Part shown: one piece after another, positions 23,601-33,992 of the stretch
Position numbering within the stretch: the first letter of the stretch is position 1
How the letters are laid out: every line of letters begins with the position of its first letter
Assembly (NCBI GenBank): GCA_964030785.1
Contig: OZ034971.1
Coordinates: 30,914,304 to 30,978,303, forward strand
Source of the DNA: Siderastrea siderea
Taxonomy: Eukaryota > Cnidaria > Anthozoa > Scleractinia > Rhizangiidae
Length of the DNA: 64,000 nucleotides
Direction of reading: 5' to 3'
The notes under the pieces: generated by a model
The model's input: only the letters and a program-made list of their open reading frames with translations
Database searches by the model: none
What the model was told of the DNA's origin: nothing
Translations under genes and position numbers: made by a program

Positions 23601-26600
23601 TTATTGTGATGGGATCAATTGAAGGGCTTGGTGGTAAATCTTCAGTAAATTCACCAAAGAGACACCAGACAAAATAAGGGGCCAACCATTTAACTTCTGA
23701 AGGCAGGGTTGGGTGATTTGGTACAGGGATGAATTTTTTTTCAACACCTTAATTCCCCGTGAATTTTTTTTCTTGGGGTAGGTGCTTGCAAGATATTTTT
23801 TTCTCCCTCCAACGTTCTGCAAGAATTTTTTTTCTTGTGTGTGGATGGGGTTAGTAGGCCTTCATTATAAATCAAATTATAAAGGATCAGAAACTTTGAA
23901 CGAATATGTTAATTATAATAAATTTTTATCTAAGAGTTTTTGACTGACCTTTATACTATAGTACATTAATTTTAACACCGAATGTAAAACATTGAGGTGA
24001 CCCCTTCCCACTGGTGAAAGGACTCAGACCTGTTCCTGGACTTTAATCATTTCTAGGCAAACACTCCTACAGTACAGTACATAGTGCGTGCATAGCGCTA
24101 CAGAACAGTACAGTGCAGTGCATAGCGCGGATGCGCCTACAGTGCATATTTTACGGGAATATAATGAACCACATCCTTTCCTTGTTAAATCAAACTGGGA
24201 ACCACCAGTACAGCAATACATTGCTTTAGAGAGCTATCCAGAAAGAGTTAAATCCAACTCGCAGCTGAAGTACACATTACAAAGCCAAAAAATAATCTGC
24301 ATCCAGCAGAACACAAAGCACTCAAGAGACTTAAAAATAACACAAAAATTAACACCAGGAAAGCTGACAAAGGGACTACATCTCTGTTCATAAGACCAGC
24401 TGACAAGAAAAACGAGGGGCAATTTCAATCAGACAACATACACGAACGTGGAAAACTGCTGAGGCCTCTTGCCATACCTATGGTTGAAGAGACATCCCTC
24501 AAAGTACAACAATTAACTACAGTACTTCACAATGAACACCAACCCACCTTGGATTCCAGTATTTTACACCCTTAGGAAAAACCACAAACCGACTTGGGAA
24601 ACCTATAATTTCGGGAGTTTCAGGTCCAACAGAGAAGTTATCGGTATTTGTTGACATACTACTCCAGCAGTTAGCACAAGAGATTTTTTAATTTCTATTA
24701 ATTCATAGAATTTGATATTATTTCATTATCGAAATGTAAATAGTTTTACCAAGTAATGTTTCATTTTCATTTATTCATTATTTTATTATCGAAATGTAAA
24801 TAGTTTTGGTAATTAATATTTTCATTTTTAGCCAATGACGTCACGTTAGTGACGTCATATGGCTACTGTCAGAGCCTAAAAATCAACGATAGACGTACGT
24901 ACGTGCGATGTCTGTCTTACGATTTGTGAGGCTGGGGGGATATTCTGTGAGACGATGGGTGGGGGTGTGCACCGGGACACTGAAAGTCTTACCTTATCAG
25001 CGGCACAAACCCATACAGCTAATGTTATGGGAGTAAGACCCCCGGGCTTTGAAGTGTTTTGCATTCGCAAGTGTGGATCTACTTCGAATGCCTGTTTTGT
25101 GTACGTGAGGTCTGGCAGGATTTTATTCGCGTTGTAGTCCTGTGTTTACTTAGCTGAAGTACATTTTTCCACAGCAGCAAATACAAGACGGACTTGCCAA
25201 TTTGAGATGTTGTATGAACAGAACGTGGAAATTAACGTTACATTGATCCCTAATTAACAGTGAAAGAAACAATATTTAAAGCCCAAGTTTATAACGATAG
25301 TGAAAAGAGTAGAGTAAAACAGCATAAAATTTTTCGGGATTATCTCTCGGTAACAGCGAATCTAAAATTTGTAGTGTCATTTTTGTGTGCGTGTTATAAA
25401 ACATGAACCCAATTAAAACTAAATCGGAAATTGCGCGGCTTGTTGCTAGCTATTCTTAAAACTGAAAAACTTGAATGAAACTAGTATTAAAATCCAAGTC
25501 ACAGTGGTGATCAAGGAATTAGAGGATGGATGTAGTAAAATCTTAACAAGATACTAAACGTTATTTCGGGGTTATTCATAGCTCAAAGTGTAAAGCGTAT
25601 GTTGAGAAATTTGCATAGTTGACAGCTGTAATTTCAGCCTTATAAGGAATGTAACGCAACACTTGAAACATCTCGAACCGACCGAAACAGTACCGAAAGA
25701 TTAACAACAACAGATATGTGACAAAGCATTCTAACAGAGACCTGTTGGATCTACTGGAAAGCGAGCTGAATTTGAACATTTTCGTACTGTTCGAAGGTAA
25801 AGCAAACAAAATTTATTCGGCTGTAGGTTGAGACTCCAAATAAACACGTGAGCTAAAAATAACTTTGTACCGTGGGAAAGTTACAAATGTAAACATACTT
25901 TGGTCGATTTGTGAAGCAAAAAGACGAAAATTATTATAGCCGACTTGATTACAAAGCAAGCAACTTCAAATAACAGGGGAAATAAATATAGTTGCAAAAC
26001 TATTTCAGTCGTGTTTATAAACGCTAGTTCAAACCGATTTCGAACGAAAATATTGTGGATACAAGAAACGCCGTTTGATGGCAGACTCCTGTTTTGACAA
26101 TACAATGTACTAAGAACGTAAGTGGTTGCCTGAAACGTCTGAAACCTTACAAATTAAACAAAGTAAAGCGAGTCGCGTGTCACGCAAATCACGCAGAGCG
26201 TCAAAACGGCACCCTTTAGAAAGTTGACCGTTTATGAGCACTGAAAAGTATTGGATATTCGCCGGTAGAAGTAAGAAATTAAAAGGTTCAACTGCAACTT
26301 GCATTTATTTCTGAAGTAAAATTGTTAACTTTCCACTGATCTTTGCCTAAATTATGTATGCAATATTTTTCAACGGTGGGTTTAAGTTTAAGTTTATTTG
26401 TTTTTGTCTGTGTTCTTTGAAGAACCGTGAAACAAAGAGCTTTCTTTGTTCTTTTTTTTACTCCGCGTAGTCACGCTGCTGAATCATTACCAGGTTTTAT
26501 AGTGGATAACCACAAGATCTTTTTGATGGTGGTGGTGGGTGGGGGGGGGGGGGGGGGGGCTGAGGGGTTAGGGTGGGACTTACCAGAGGTGTAAAGTCCC

Positions 26601-29600
26601 ATAGGTTGTCAGGACAAATTTCACCATATTGTGAAAAAAAACGTCATTGGCTCTGCGCGTATTGCGCGCCTATGTTTATGTATGGCGGAAGAGCCCCCAA
26701 GGGAGAGCTATACAATAAAGTATGTATGACTGAATGTCATATGTATGATTTGAGGTTAAAATCGAAATTGGTGCTATTCAACTGAACATTGGCACGCAGG
26801 CTGGTTTTCATGTAAGGAACACTGTTGTGCATTTATTTCTTGACCTGAGATCTAAAATTTGAAGAATTAATGTACTACGTTGCGTCAAAAGTTTTGTTGA
26901 ACTGAACTCGCTCAAGTGAAGTGTGAATGATTTCTTTTATTCTCTGCCTGAACTAAAACAAAGGAATTCAACCTAGAATCCATGGTTCTGTTGTTTTAAG
27001 GAAAAGTAATGTGCTAATTCTTTGAATTGAAGCTGCCAGGTCAAGAAATAAATGCACAACAATGTTCCTCACACGGAAACCAGCCTGTGTGCCAATGTTC
27101 AGCTAAATAGCACCAATTTAAATTTTCAACCTATAATCATTACTTGTGCCCTTTTTCCACCAGGCCCTTAAATTAATGGCTCCAAAAAAGATACTTAACC
27201 ACACCCCCTATAACCTTTTAAGGATGGTACCTCCTAATACAGAGGTGTTTTTGCACAGGTTATGACTAATTGGGGGAAAGGCAGATCTTCGCAAGGGTAT
27301 TGGGATCCAAAAAGAACAATGTGGGTAACCATCAATTTCTCAGAGGTATTTAAGTAACCATAATTTTGCCTGGTTTCTTAACTTGTAATTAAACTGAGAC
27401 TTCCATGTACTGAGAAGTCAGTCTGTTTAACTTGGAACATTAATTCCTACTTACCGCAGGTGTTAGAATAAAAAATCTCCTAATTGGCAGGTAGTCACTG
27501 AATATCATCCCTAGAAATTAAGATAAAATGGACGCCATTCTCTTAACTCTGTCTCCTAGGAAAATGAAATGCCTGCCATTTTGGTACAGCCATATACACA
27601 TGGGCCCCATTGTTCAAAAGCTGATTAGTGCTAACCCTGGGTTAAATGTTGTCCAAGGTTTCTGATTCTCTTGTTTAAAAGCGTTACTGCTGGCAGTTTT
27701 GCATGACAATTTGAAAGCATCCAAAGAGTCAAATTGTTGAGTGAAAATAATTTACTGGAATCAACATTGTTATGTATTAAAAGTAAATTAAAAATTGACG
27801 CTAATCCTGGGTTAGCGTAACCCTGCTTTGAACAACCGGGCCCTGTACATTTGAAGTCTGAACAGATATAGAGGAGGATGGGGGTGGCAGGGAAGGGGGG
27901 GGGGGGGGAACTACACATTCCCTTGTTCCCTTGTTGTATTTTTTTCACTCCAAGCTCTTGTCCCTTCCCTGGTGGCTCCTTCCCTTTTTGAGCTCTTGCT
28001 TTTACAAATATTAATCAATGTTGCTTTTTTTCCTGTTCATCCTGCCTTCCACAACATGTACATCACAAATGCTGTCTGTTTGCAAATCTCCACCTCAGTT
28101 TCTGTCAGAAGTCACAACACCAGTTTGCAAGGATCATTTCAGTAACAGAGTGAGAGCATCAAGGTGGGTTGTTAGCCTGCTGTCAGCCGGCCAGTGCGAA
28201 GGGGTTGCCTCCTTAAAAACCACTTCACTGTCATTGTGATAGCTCTGACTTTTATGAACACTCTGAACATATTAAAACAGAGTGGCAGTCTCCTAGACCA
28301 GTAGCCTTCCCCAAGCAAGCACGTCTGGTCCACCCAACTATTTAACCCATATAGCAGGGTTCTGAAGTTTGGATTGCCACAGGACTGGTTCCTTTCCCTT
28401 GACCTTTAATACTGCCACAGGTGGCGGAGCACTAAGACTCCTGTCAGTGTTACCATTGGAATGCAAGAAAAACATAAGCCCTCTCACCACACGCCAACAA
28501 AACCCTGTTTTTTTATGACAATTTTCCACATGAAAATACAAAATCTTGTAAATACATACCTGGACTATCGATGAACATGGGCCTGTCCAATGTCTTTTCT
28601 TTGTTTGTTTTAGACATTCCTGGCATTGATTTGGCCAGACCTTCTCGATGCGCTTTCATTGGATTATTTCTTTTAGGAAAAGGTGATGATTTGCTCATTT
28701 TTGGTCTTGTTTGTGTCAACAAAATAGAGGTGACCACAGAATCATGAGCTCTGCGGAAAGCTGAGAGGCCACAGACCTATTCCAATAAACACACCACTCA
28801 CTAACATAATTACCAAAAGAATGAGAATATGAATGCATAGTGGTCTAGTATTAACACAGGGTGCAGAGGAGTCATATTTGACCTAATGCTGGTTAAATTC
28901 ATCGCGCAAATCGATCTTGTTGGCTCAAAACAATGAACATGACTGAACAAAGCATCATGAAATCTGCATACAGGAATATCACTCTGCGTGTGCCTCACTT
29001 CGGATTGTTGGCCTTTTGTCTTGCCGATAGAATTTCACCAGACACGTAACAAGATAGCATGTCACTTTGTTCAGTCACGTTCGTTGTTTTGAATTAAAAA
29101 GATTGATTTGCGCGATGAATTTTTTCAGCATCATGGTCAAATAATTATGACTCCTTTGCACTCTGTAGTAACAGGCCATGAAAGATGGCAACTAATGACC
29201 TGCTTTTAGGTTGCCTAGTCCATAGCAGGTAGTTTGCTCTTCCAGGTGAGCACAAGGTGCACACAATACTCTAGTCCTAAACAAGTTGCATGTTGGGAAT
29301 TCATGAAATTTTGTGATGAACTGGGTGAGTGGAAAAGGAGTGCCAGGATACTAGGCTAGGGGACTGTCAAAACTTGTGGTCTTGTACTGCTTTGTTTGGT
29401 CAAATCTAATATGATCACTGTTGGGATTATCCTACAATGTTTGTAGGGTAGAAACCCCCCCAAAAAAAACAAAATGATGGCAAAGCAACTACTCATCAGA
29501 ATTGTTAACTCCAGTAAGTTTTAGGTTCTGATGAGTATTTCCACCTCTTTTTAATTTTTTTATGGGAGTCCTCTTCCCACGGGGTTGCTTCTCTAGGAAA

Positions 29601-30457
29601 GACACTTTGCTCTACATTGTCCCTCTCCACCCAGGCCCCAGTTATTCAAAGAGTGGATAATGTTATCACTGATACAAAATGTGGGAAAAATCTCTACATG
29701 GCCATATGATTTATGAAAAGAGCAAAAGTATATCTATGACGAAATGTGTGGCCTTGCGAGTTTCTGGCTAAATGTGTAAGTCGAAGGAAGATTTTTCGTT
29801 GGACAGTAGCTTATCCACTGTTTAAAGTCAGCCACTCTATGCACAACTGGGAGCAGGTAAATAAACAGTACTTTAAAAAGTGAACTATTGCAAAAACCAT
29901 ACTTGGTGTGCAAGGGAAAGGAGGGGAATCTATAAAAGCAGTATCCAACTCAGGGAAGAAAGCTTAAGTTCCTCAAACAAGTTTCCTTCCTCAGAAATTA
30001 AAATTCCGGGATGGCAGTTGTGAAGAACTCAAATCATTGTCAAATCATGCGACTTACAATTAAACGTACGGAGCCTTGAATTCCAGTGATAAGACCTGCA
30101 CTTTAATAGAACCTGGCCTTATAAGTGGTTTCAGGAGGGTAATAGTCAGGAAAACCTATATCTGGACATGCTAGTGCTATGAAGCAAGCCAAGCTATTTA
30201 TAAATTACTAGCTTATATAAGACTTTGTACTTTGGAGTTTTTTAATAGATCAAGTTCATCTTAGTACAATTAAGCTTACATCTTAGGAATTCTACAATTT
30301 AGCGCAACAGTAAAATTGCCTCTACTTCTGAATAAATATCATCGATGTAAATAGTAGTTTCAGACTAACACGGTATACTTAGAATCGCAAGTTACCAAAC
30401 AAACGATAAACTAACCTTCACTTTTGAGCAACCCGTGAGAAGCCTCGTGGCCGCCAT
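17623..30457 (-). CDS. MRPL45: mitochondrial ribosomal protein L45, eight exons
   Basis: Minus-strand coding exons: 30457-30416, 28776-28560, 27510-27455, 23448-23396, 23268-23170, 22717-22669, 21384-21229, 17829-17623, with GT/AG borders and matching phases, giving 292 aa (the human protein is about 306). The product is mL45 of the mitochondrial large ribosomal subunit, related to the Tim44 C-terminal fold and located near the peptide exit tunnel. Matches to the vertebrate protein, in order: GLKERWNAFK, FKLKEFAKEAQDIYIDVNKA, KDKHKLQDLATSSVYL, NVFSQITVRIHSKQ, and DYVVFERHLSNKHGKWRV near the C terminus. Exon 1 (MAATRLLTGCSKVK) and exon 2 are basic and Ser/Arg-rich, as expected of a mitochondrial presequence. 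Exons 2 and 3 are the least conserved, and exon 3 was placed on phase and the GMIFSDYLP...GLKER context. The last intron (3.4 kb) is packed with mobile elements. Confidence 0.88.
17928..18164. mobile_element. MITE with G-run core
   Basis: The left end GGGATGGACCATT..AAAAGTTATTGGGGG is mirrored at the right by CCCCCATAACTTTTCGAAAG and GTCTGTCCC. It is about 237 bp, possibly flanked by TA, and lies in the last MRPL45 intron. The 17951-18212 frames are shadows of this repeat. Confidence 0.65.
18239..18449. mobile_element. MITE family B, copy 1
   Basis: Ends AACCCTTTAAACCCC and GGGGCTTTAAGGGTC. The internal blocks CAGCATGTAACTTCTCCTTT and AGTGAGGAGAATACACATGT recur in the copies at 20972 and 39864. 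It is a non-coding element of about 210 bp within an MRPL45 intron. Confidence 0.8.
19095..20459. mobile_element. hAT-like TIR element enclosing Penelope RT fragment
   Basis: The left end CAGGGTTCAAAATA (19097) is matched at the right by TATTTTGAACCCTG (20445-20459), with further inverted similarity around AGCCGGC. The ends resemble hAT-type termini, but I see no clear 8-bp target duplication. The interior includes a Penelope-like RT remnant, so either the element captured it or the PLE inserted into it. Confidence 0.45.
19744..20305 (+). pseudogene. Penelope-like element RT (C-terminal core), degraded
   Basis: An open frame from 19744 to TAG at 20121 begins RYIDGIFSLWN, equivalent to the RT catalytic YxDD box; here the second aspartate is Gly. 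It continues with LKFTAEISDKEINLLDTTLF and HFKPTRTFQYTHFSSCHSPG, a signature of animal Penelope-like RTs. After the stop, recognisable text continues (KKFSERKSAPQQR, then MSKWHFIKNQPLL) to about 20305. There is no start codon and no endonuclease. Loss of the catalytic Asp marks it as dead. Confidence 0.8.
20463..20848. repeat. tandem repeat, about 116-130 bp unit, 3.3 copies
   Basis: Each unit begins TAACACATATAAGCTTAGTA and contains CTAACCAACAAGCAATC and GAGGACCA. Starts fall near 20463, 20598, 20717 and 20817. The first unit carries an extra stretch (CCAGATTACAAGTTCAGTGC). It lies in an MRPL45 intron. Confidence 0.8.
20972..21181. mobile_element. MITE family B, copy 2
   Basis: Ends TTAACCCTTTAAGCCC and GGGCTTAAAGGGTTA. 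Internal blocks ATGCATATTCTCCTTACTGT and GGTGATCACTTCCTTTATTC match the family in reverse orientation to copy 1. Located 45 bp beyond the penultimate MRPL45 exon (21229-21384). Confidence 0.8.
21542..21661. mobile_element. 120-bp hairpin MITE with TTA duplication
   Basis: Starts GGCCAAGGCCAAACGTCGAA and ends with the near-perfect inverse (TTTGACGTTTGGCCTTGGCC). TTA occurs on both flanks (21539-21541, 21662-21664), as for PIF/Harbinger-type MITEs. Confidence 0.8.
23681..24670 (+). mobile_element. second copy of the composite element, inverted
   Basis: Starts GGGGCCAACCATTTAACTTC and matches 11209 back to about 9660 in reverse complement. It lacks the TTAA MITE and has no visible right TIR, so it is probably truncated near 24670. 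It includes the PLE remnant at 24241-24660, in which the KADKGTTSLFI block is recognisable but the frame is broken by stops and an indel. It lies in the fourth-to-third exon intron of MRPL45. Confidence 0.7.
24700..24862. repeat. short tandem repeat followed by paired CRE-like motifs
   Basis: Two copies of an about 75-bp unit with ATTATCGAAATGTAAATAGTT are followed by TGACGTCACGTTAGTGACGTCA (an inverted pair, about 22 bp). It sits deep in an MRPL45 intron and next to a mobile-element copy, so a repeat origin is likelier than a promoter. Confidence 0.55.
24863..26751. other. intronic sequence of MRPL45, mostly unexplained
   Basis: No exon fits here. Around 24990-25050 the minus strand reads like a diverged dispersed repeat (GGGGGTCTTACTCCCATAAC, then GGTTTGTGCCGC). 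A pure G tract with GGT repeats lies at 26525-26560. Confidence 0.4.
26752..27130. mobile_element. 380-bp inverted-repeat element
   Basis: The left arm has ATTGGTGCTATTCAACTGAA, GCACGCAGGCTGG and TGTTGTGCATTTATTTCTTG. The right arm carries the reverse complements (CAAGAAATAAATGCACAACA, CAGCCTGTGTGCC, TTCAGCTAAATAGCACCAAT). Arms are about 100 bp with a spacer of about 180 bp. No target duplication was established. Confidence 0.75.
27602..27843. mobile_element. MITE, GGGCCCGGTTGTTCAAA type
   Basis: The left end GGGCCCCATTGTTCAAAAGC and right end GCTTTGAACAACCGGGCCC are inverses, with inner CTAACCCTGGGTTAA and GCTAATCCTGGGTTAGC blocks. About 242 bp, in an MRPL45 intron, 90 bp from exon 3. Confidence 0.8.
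28858..29165. mobile_element. hairpin element in MRPL45 intron 1
   Basis: The left arm has AGGAGTCATATTTGACCT, ATTCATCGCGCAAATCGATC and ACATGACTGAACAAAGC. The right arm mirrors these as TTTGTTCAGTCACGTTCG, GATTGATTTGCGCGATGAAT and TGGTCAAATAATTATGACTC. It is about 300 bp with no ORF that survives comparison of the arms. Confidence 0.75.
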
Positions 30458-30711
30458 TTTGGTTTTCCTTAGCAGCCAGGTCCTGGCTCGTTTTTGGAGC
30501 CCGGGAACCAGGAAGATGACGTCATACGCGCTCTTTCCGGGAAAGAGGCGGTGACGTCACAAGTGTCACCATAAATTCTGTTTACTTCCCCTTTTTGCCA
30601 AAAATTCTTCTAAGAGGCGAAGTGGTTCGCATTGTTTGACGAACGCTCACTGTAAATTCTCTCATAATCAAGGAAAACTGAGCGTTTGAACGCATTCAAG
30701 TGATCAGGAAA
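30458..30711. promoter_or_regulatory. divergent promoter region MRPL45 / NDUFA4
   Basis: 254 bp separate the two start codons. The palindrome TGACGTCA occurs at 30517-30524 and at 30552-30559, each a perfect CRE/ATF site, with a short CTTTCCGGGAAAG palindrome between them (30533-30545). No TATA box is obvious. The arrangement implies shared control of two nuclear genes for mitochondrial proteins. This is inference from position and motifs. Confidence 0.6.
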
Positions 30712-33700
30712 ATGGTTTTAGCTATTATCAGGAAAACTCCCGAGGTAAGGGTATTTTTTCCCTTTTTAAAAGTTTTAAACTGAAGGCGTGCACTAGAACA
30801 CGACCTACCATTAAACCTGCGTTTATAAAAGGACTTTAGGGTTTTGGTATTCCGTGCGTTTTTAAGTAGGAAGTGACAATTTGTAAAGTTTATTTCAACT
30901 GTTTTCTAAATCTTGCTTATTTTGAAAACGTACGAAACCGAAAACACAAAAAGTAGATTGTCAGCGAAGTGAAAATTGGATTTACCTTGAATTTGTAATT
31001 TTTGAATTTCCACCTAGCGGAAAATGCGGCGGACTATTTTCTCTAGGTAAGCCGAATAAAGTAATCGAATGTTTTCTTTTATTGTAGTTCTTGATTTGAA
31101 GCTATCCACACAGTTTCGTGGCGACACGTACAGAGGTTAAAATTATTTTCAAAGACCTAAGGAGGGGTTGTCAAAAGTGAAATGCATTTTTAGAATTTTA
31201 AGTAGTCTTGAGAATATCGGCCCGATCCAGATTTTCAGCTGTTCTGGATATATCTCAAATTTATGCAGCTAAAAAGCCACATATTGGATAATGAAGCTAG
31301 ACAACTCCATGTAAATACCAGACAAATCATTACGTGGCTTTGTTCACCTGCAAAGAAACACAATGTATGCACAGCGTGTTATTTTGAAGGCCTGAAAGAT
31401 TATCCGCTAAATAGCCGAACTTCGAATCATATTTTACATTTCTCGTCGTTTCAACGAATAGATCGTTTTTCCAAGGCATAAAAATTTTAACACATTTATG
31501 AGATGTGGATTCATTTGTAACCCTAAAGTATAATTTTATTAAACATTAAGCTTTCGTTTGCGTTCTTCTGGTGGATTTTGAAAAGACTATATGTAAAGTC
31601 TTCGGCCGACTCGATAATCTGCTATGTCCTACTGATTTCTTTCTCCCACTTCCAAAATCTTCAGATGAAATCCTATGTTGCGACCATGTTTAGCAGTACT
31701 TTCCAATGGAGATGTTTGTTTTTCATTAATTTGCAAGATAGTAAGATGTGAGATAATGTTCCACTTTGCAACAGGGGTGCTCTTAGATAGATCCAAAAAG
31801 ATTAACATTTCATTTTCATCCATTCTTTCTAGATTGCTCCCTTGATTATAATCGTGGGAGGTGCTTGTGTTGGTGCTATTGGCTTTACAATAAGGCAAGC
31901 TACGAAAAATCCCGACGCAAGGTAAGTAGAACAACTGCGCTAGAAGCAGTTTCATCGGAATACAGCATTAAAACGTGTAACATGTTTTGGTCACGATCAG
32001 CAATTCGCACGTGATGGAATGATTTCCCTTTTTGAAATTCCTGCTATTTTCCTTGTTGATTTCCTTAAAAGGATTACAACTTTGGAAAGTAAATGCTGAG
32101 TAATATTTATAATTGACAAACAACACACGTCAATTCAGGTCATGTTTTGATTTGGAGGCGTGAGGTTTGACACGATTTCACAGCGATTGTCAAAGATTGT
32201 CATGACGCAATATCTGGAAACCTAAAATGAAGGCGTCTCAATTAAGAGTTTTTGTCTTCAACCCTTTGAATCCTTTTTTTAAGAGTTACGTTAAGAGAAG
32301 AATATTTGTTTTAGAAACGACACGCGTTACAAACGAATGTGTAACTTAACCCACGTGTCAAACTGCATGTTCGTGACTGTAATTATATCATTCGTGTCAT
32401 TTGTGAAATGCGTCACGCTATGTGGGCTGGAACGCGTGGATATTTGTTAAAGCCGGGAAACAAACCAAAGAACATTGCAGTGAAATTAGACTTCCATTGT
32501 GAGCCACAATGTAGCTGGAAAGAATTTTAAGCAGTGTCAATGACTAACTGTTAGAATTGCCTTTAAAAAAACTTCCCTAACTCGAGTCTTGTTGAATTCT
32601 TTTGTTTGTTTTGTAAATTGAGGATCACGAGACCATAATTTTTCCAATAAAGTTCAGCCAATGTTTCCAAGAGGGTTTGGTAGCCACCAACACATTTTAT
32701 TTGCTAAAAATAATAGACAAGATGTATAAAGTTAGTACATAACTTTATTTCATGAAATCAGCAAAATATCTGGAATGAACAAAATAGAAAGATCTCACAT
32801 TACTCATGAAGACAAAAATTAGACAACTTATCTGTTTCCTACTTAATTTCCATAAAGCTAAGGCCTCTATACTATAACTAAGCTAACACAACTTTCAGAA
32901 TGATAAAAAATAATTAAAACAGAGAAAACAATTTTGAAAGTAAAGTTACTTCCTAAACTTTTACACAGGTATAATATTATGGGAAGGAAATGTAAACCAA
33001 AAATGCCTTGTATTTGGTGACAACACAATGTTTATTCCTTGCTCTTCAATGGATATTTGTTACTGTTTTTTCACAGTTGGGACAGGAAAAATAACCCATA
33101 TCCATGGCAAAACATCAAACCTAATGAACAAGTGAAGGTAAGAGTGTGCAAAAATAATTAATTAACCCTTCCAGTGTTCTTACCAGACTGCGGCATTACA
33201 GCATTGCCGCACTCTTTCAGGACGTGCCGCACTAGAATTAGCCCAAGGGGTCCCAAGGGCCTTAGGTAGCCCTTATGTAACATAGTTACGTACATTTCGT
33301 TCTAATGTAAACCAAAATTTTATTGGTTAATATGGCATCTTCATTCACACATTGAACATTTATTATCTGAGAAAGTAATAGGTATTTACTGTAACTAAGA
33401 GCTGTGAGTAAAAGTAAAACATTAAGTTAACTGTATCTAAATCGGACCCACGTTTCTCCCTCATGACCCCCTTTTAGCTTCTCTGTAGGTCCTGTGGACC
33501 CCAAAGTAGAAAATCCTGGAAAGAACACTGCCCTTCACTCCCTGGTACTAAATAGACCAACAGTGACATAACTGACAAAAGTGTCAAATAAATAAGTTAT
33601 ACTACTGCTACTGAATACCCATCATGTCAAACGACAATTAATTTGATTTTGTCCATGCATTAAAAAGCATTGTTGCAATTGATTTCACTAGTCAATCTAT

Positions 33701-33992
33701 AAAAGTAACGGTCACAAGCTTTCATTTATTGTTGGATATCAGTAGTCTTAAGATTAAAAAAAAACCCGAAATGATATTATGCCATTGGTTTTGCTTGAGG
33801 GGGAAAGGCTTAAGACTAACAGTGAAATTTATAATAAAAGGTTTAGGTTCAGGTTTATAAAATGGGTGTTCTTTAGATAAATGATTTGTGATTTTTAACT
33901 AAAAACTAATTTGATTTTGTCAACAGCTGTACAGCCATTCTGATTACTCAAAGCTTGAAAATACCAGACCTGAAGTTAAAAAAGAAGACTAA
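30712..33992 (+). CDS. NDUFA4: NDUFA4-like respiratory chain subunit, paralogue A
   Basis: Exons 30712-30744, 31833-31921, 33077-33137, 33927-33992 (phases 0, 2, 0) encode 82 aa; human NDUFA4 has 81. The order is a short N-terminal stretch (MVLAIIRKTPE), one transmembrane helix (IAPLIIIVGGACVGAIGFTI), then the family hallmark DASWDRKNNPYPWQNIKPNE and LYSHSDYSKL near the C terminus. NDUFA4 was first assigned to complex I and is now regarded as a subunit associated with cytochrome c oxidase in the inner membrane. A second copy with identical exon structure lies 2.5 kb downstream on the same strand. The 5' end faces MRPL45 across a CRE-bearing intergenic region. AATAAA-type signals occur in the AT-rich sequence downstream (for example near 34497). 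Confidence 0.92.
33172..33530. mobile_element. 359-bp hAT-like MITE in NDUFA4-A intron 3
   Basis: The left end CAGTGTTCTTACCAG and right end CTGGAAAGAACACTG are inverses. CCCTTC is repeated on both flanks (33166-33171 and 33531-33536). It lies 35 bp downstream of exon 3. The CAGTG-type terminus resembles hAT elements; a six-base duplication is shorter than the usual eight. Confidence 0.65.

Noticed and set aside
24838..24862. Pair of TGACGTCA sites as an internal promoter
   Set aside because: They sit in a repeat-flanked intron with no exon or start codon arrangement nearby, unlike the pair at 30.5 kb.
28338..28541. Possible extra MRPL45 exon between exons 2 and 3
   Set aside because: The frame has no similarity to L45 and no phase-consistent splice pair; exon 3 at 27455-27510 fits phase and alignment.
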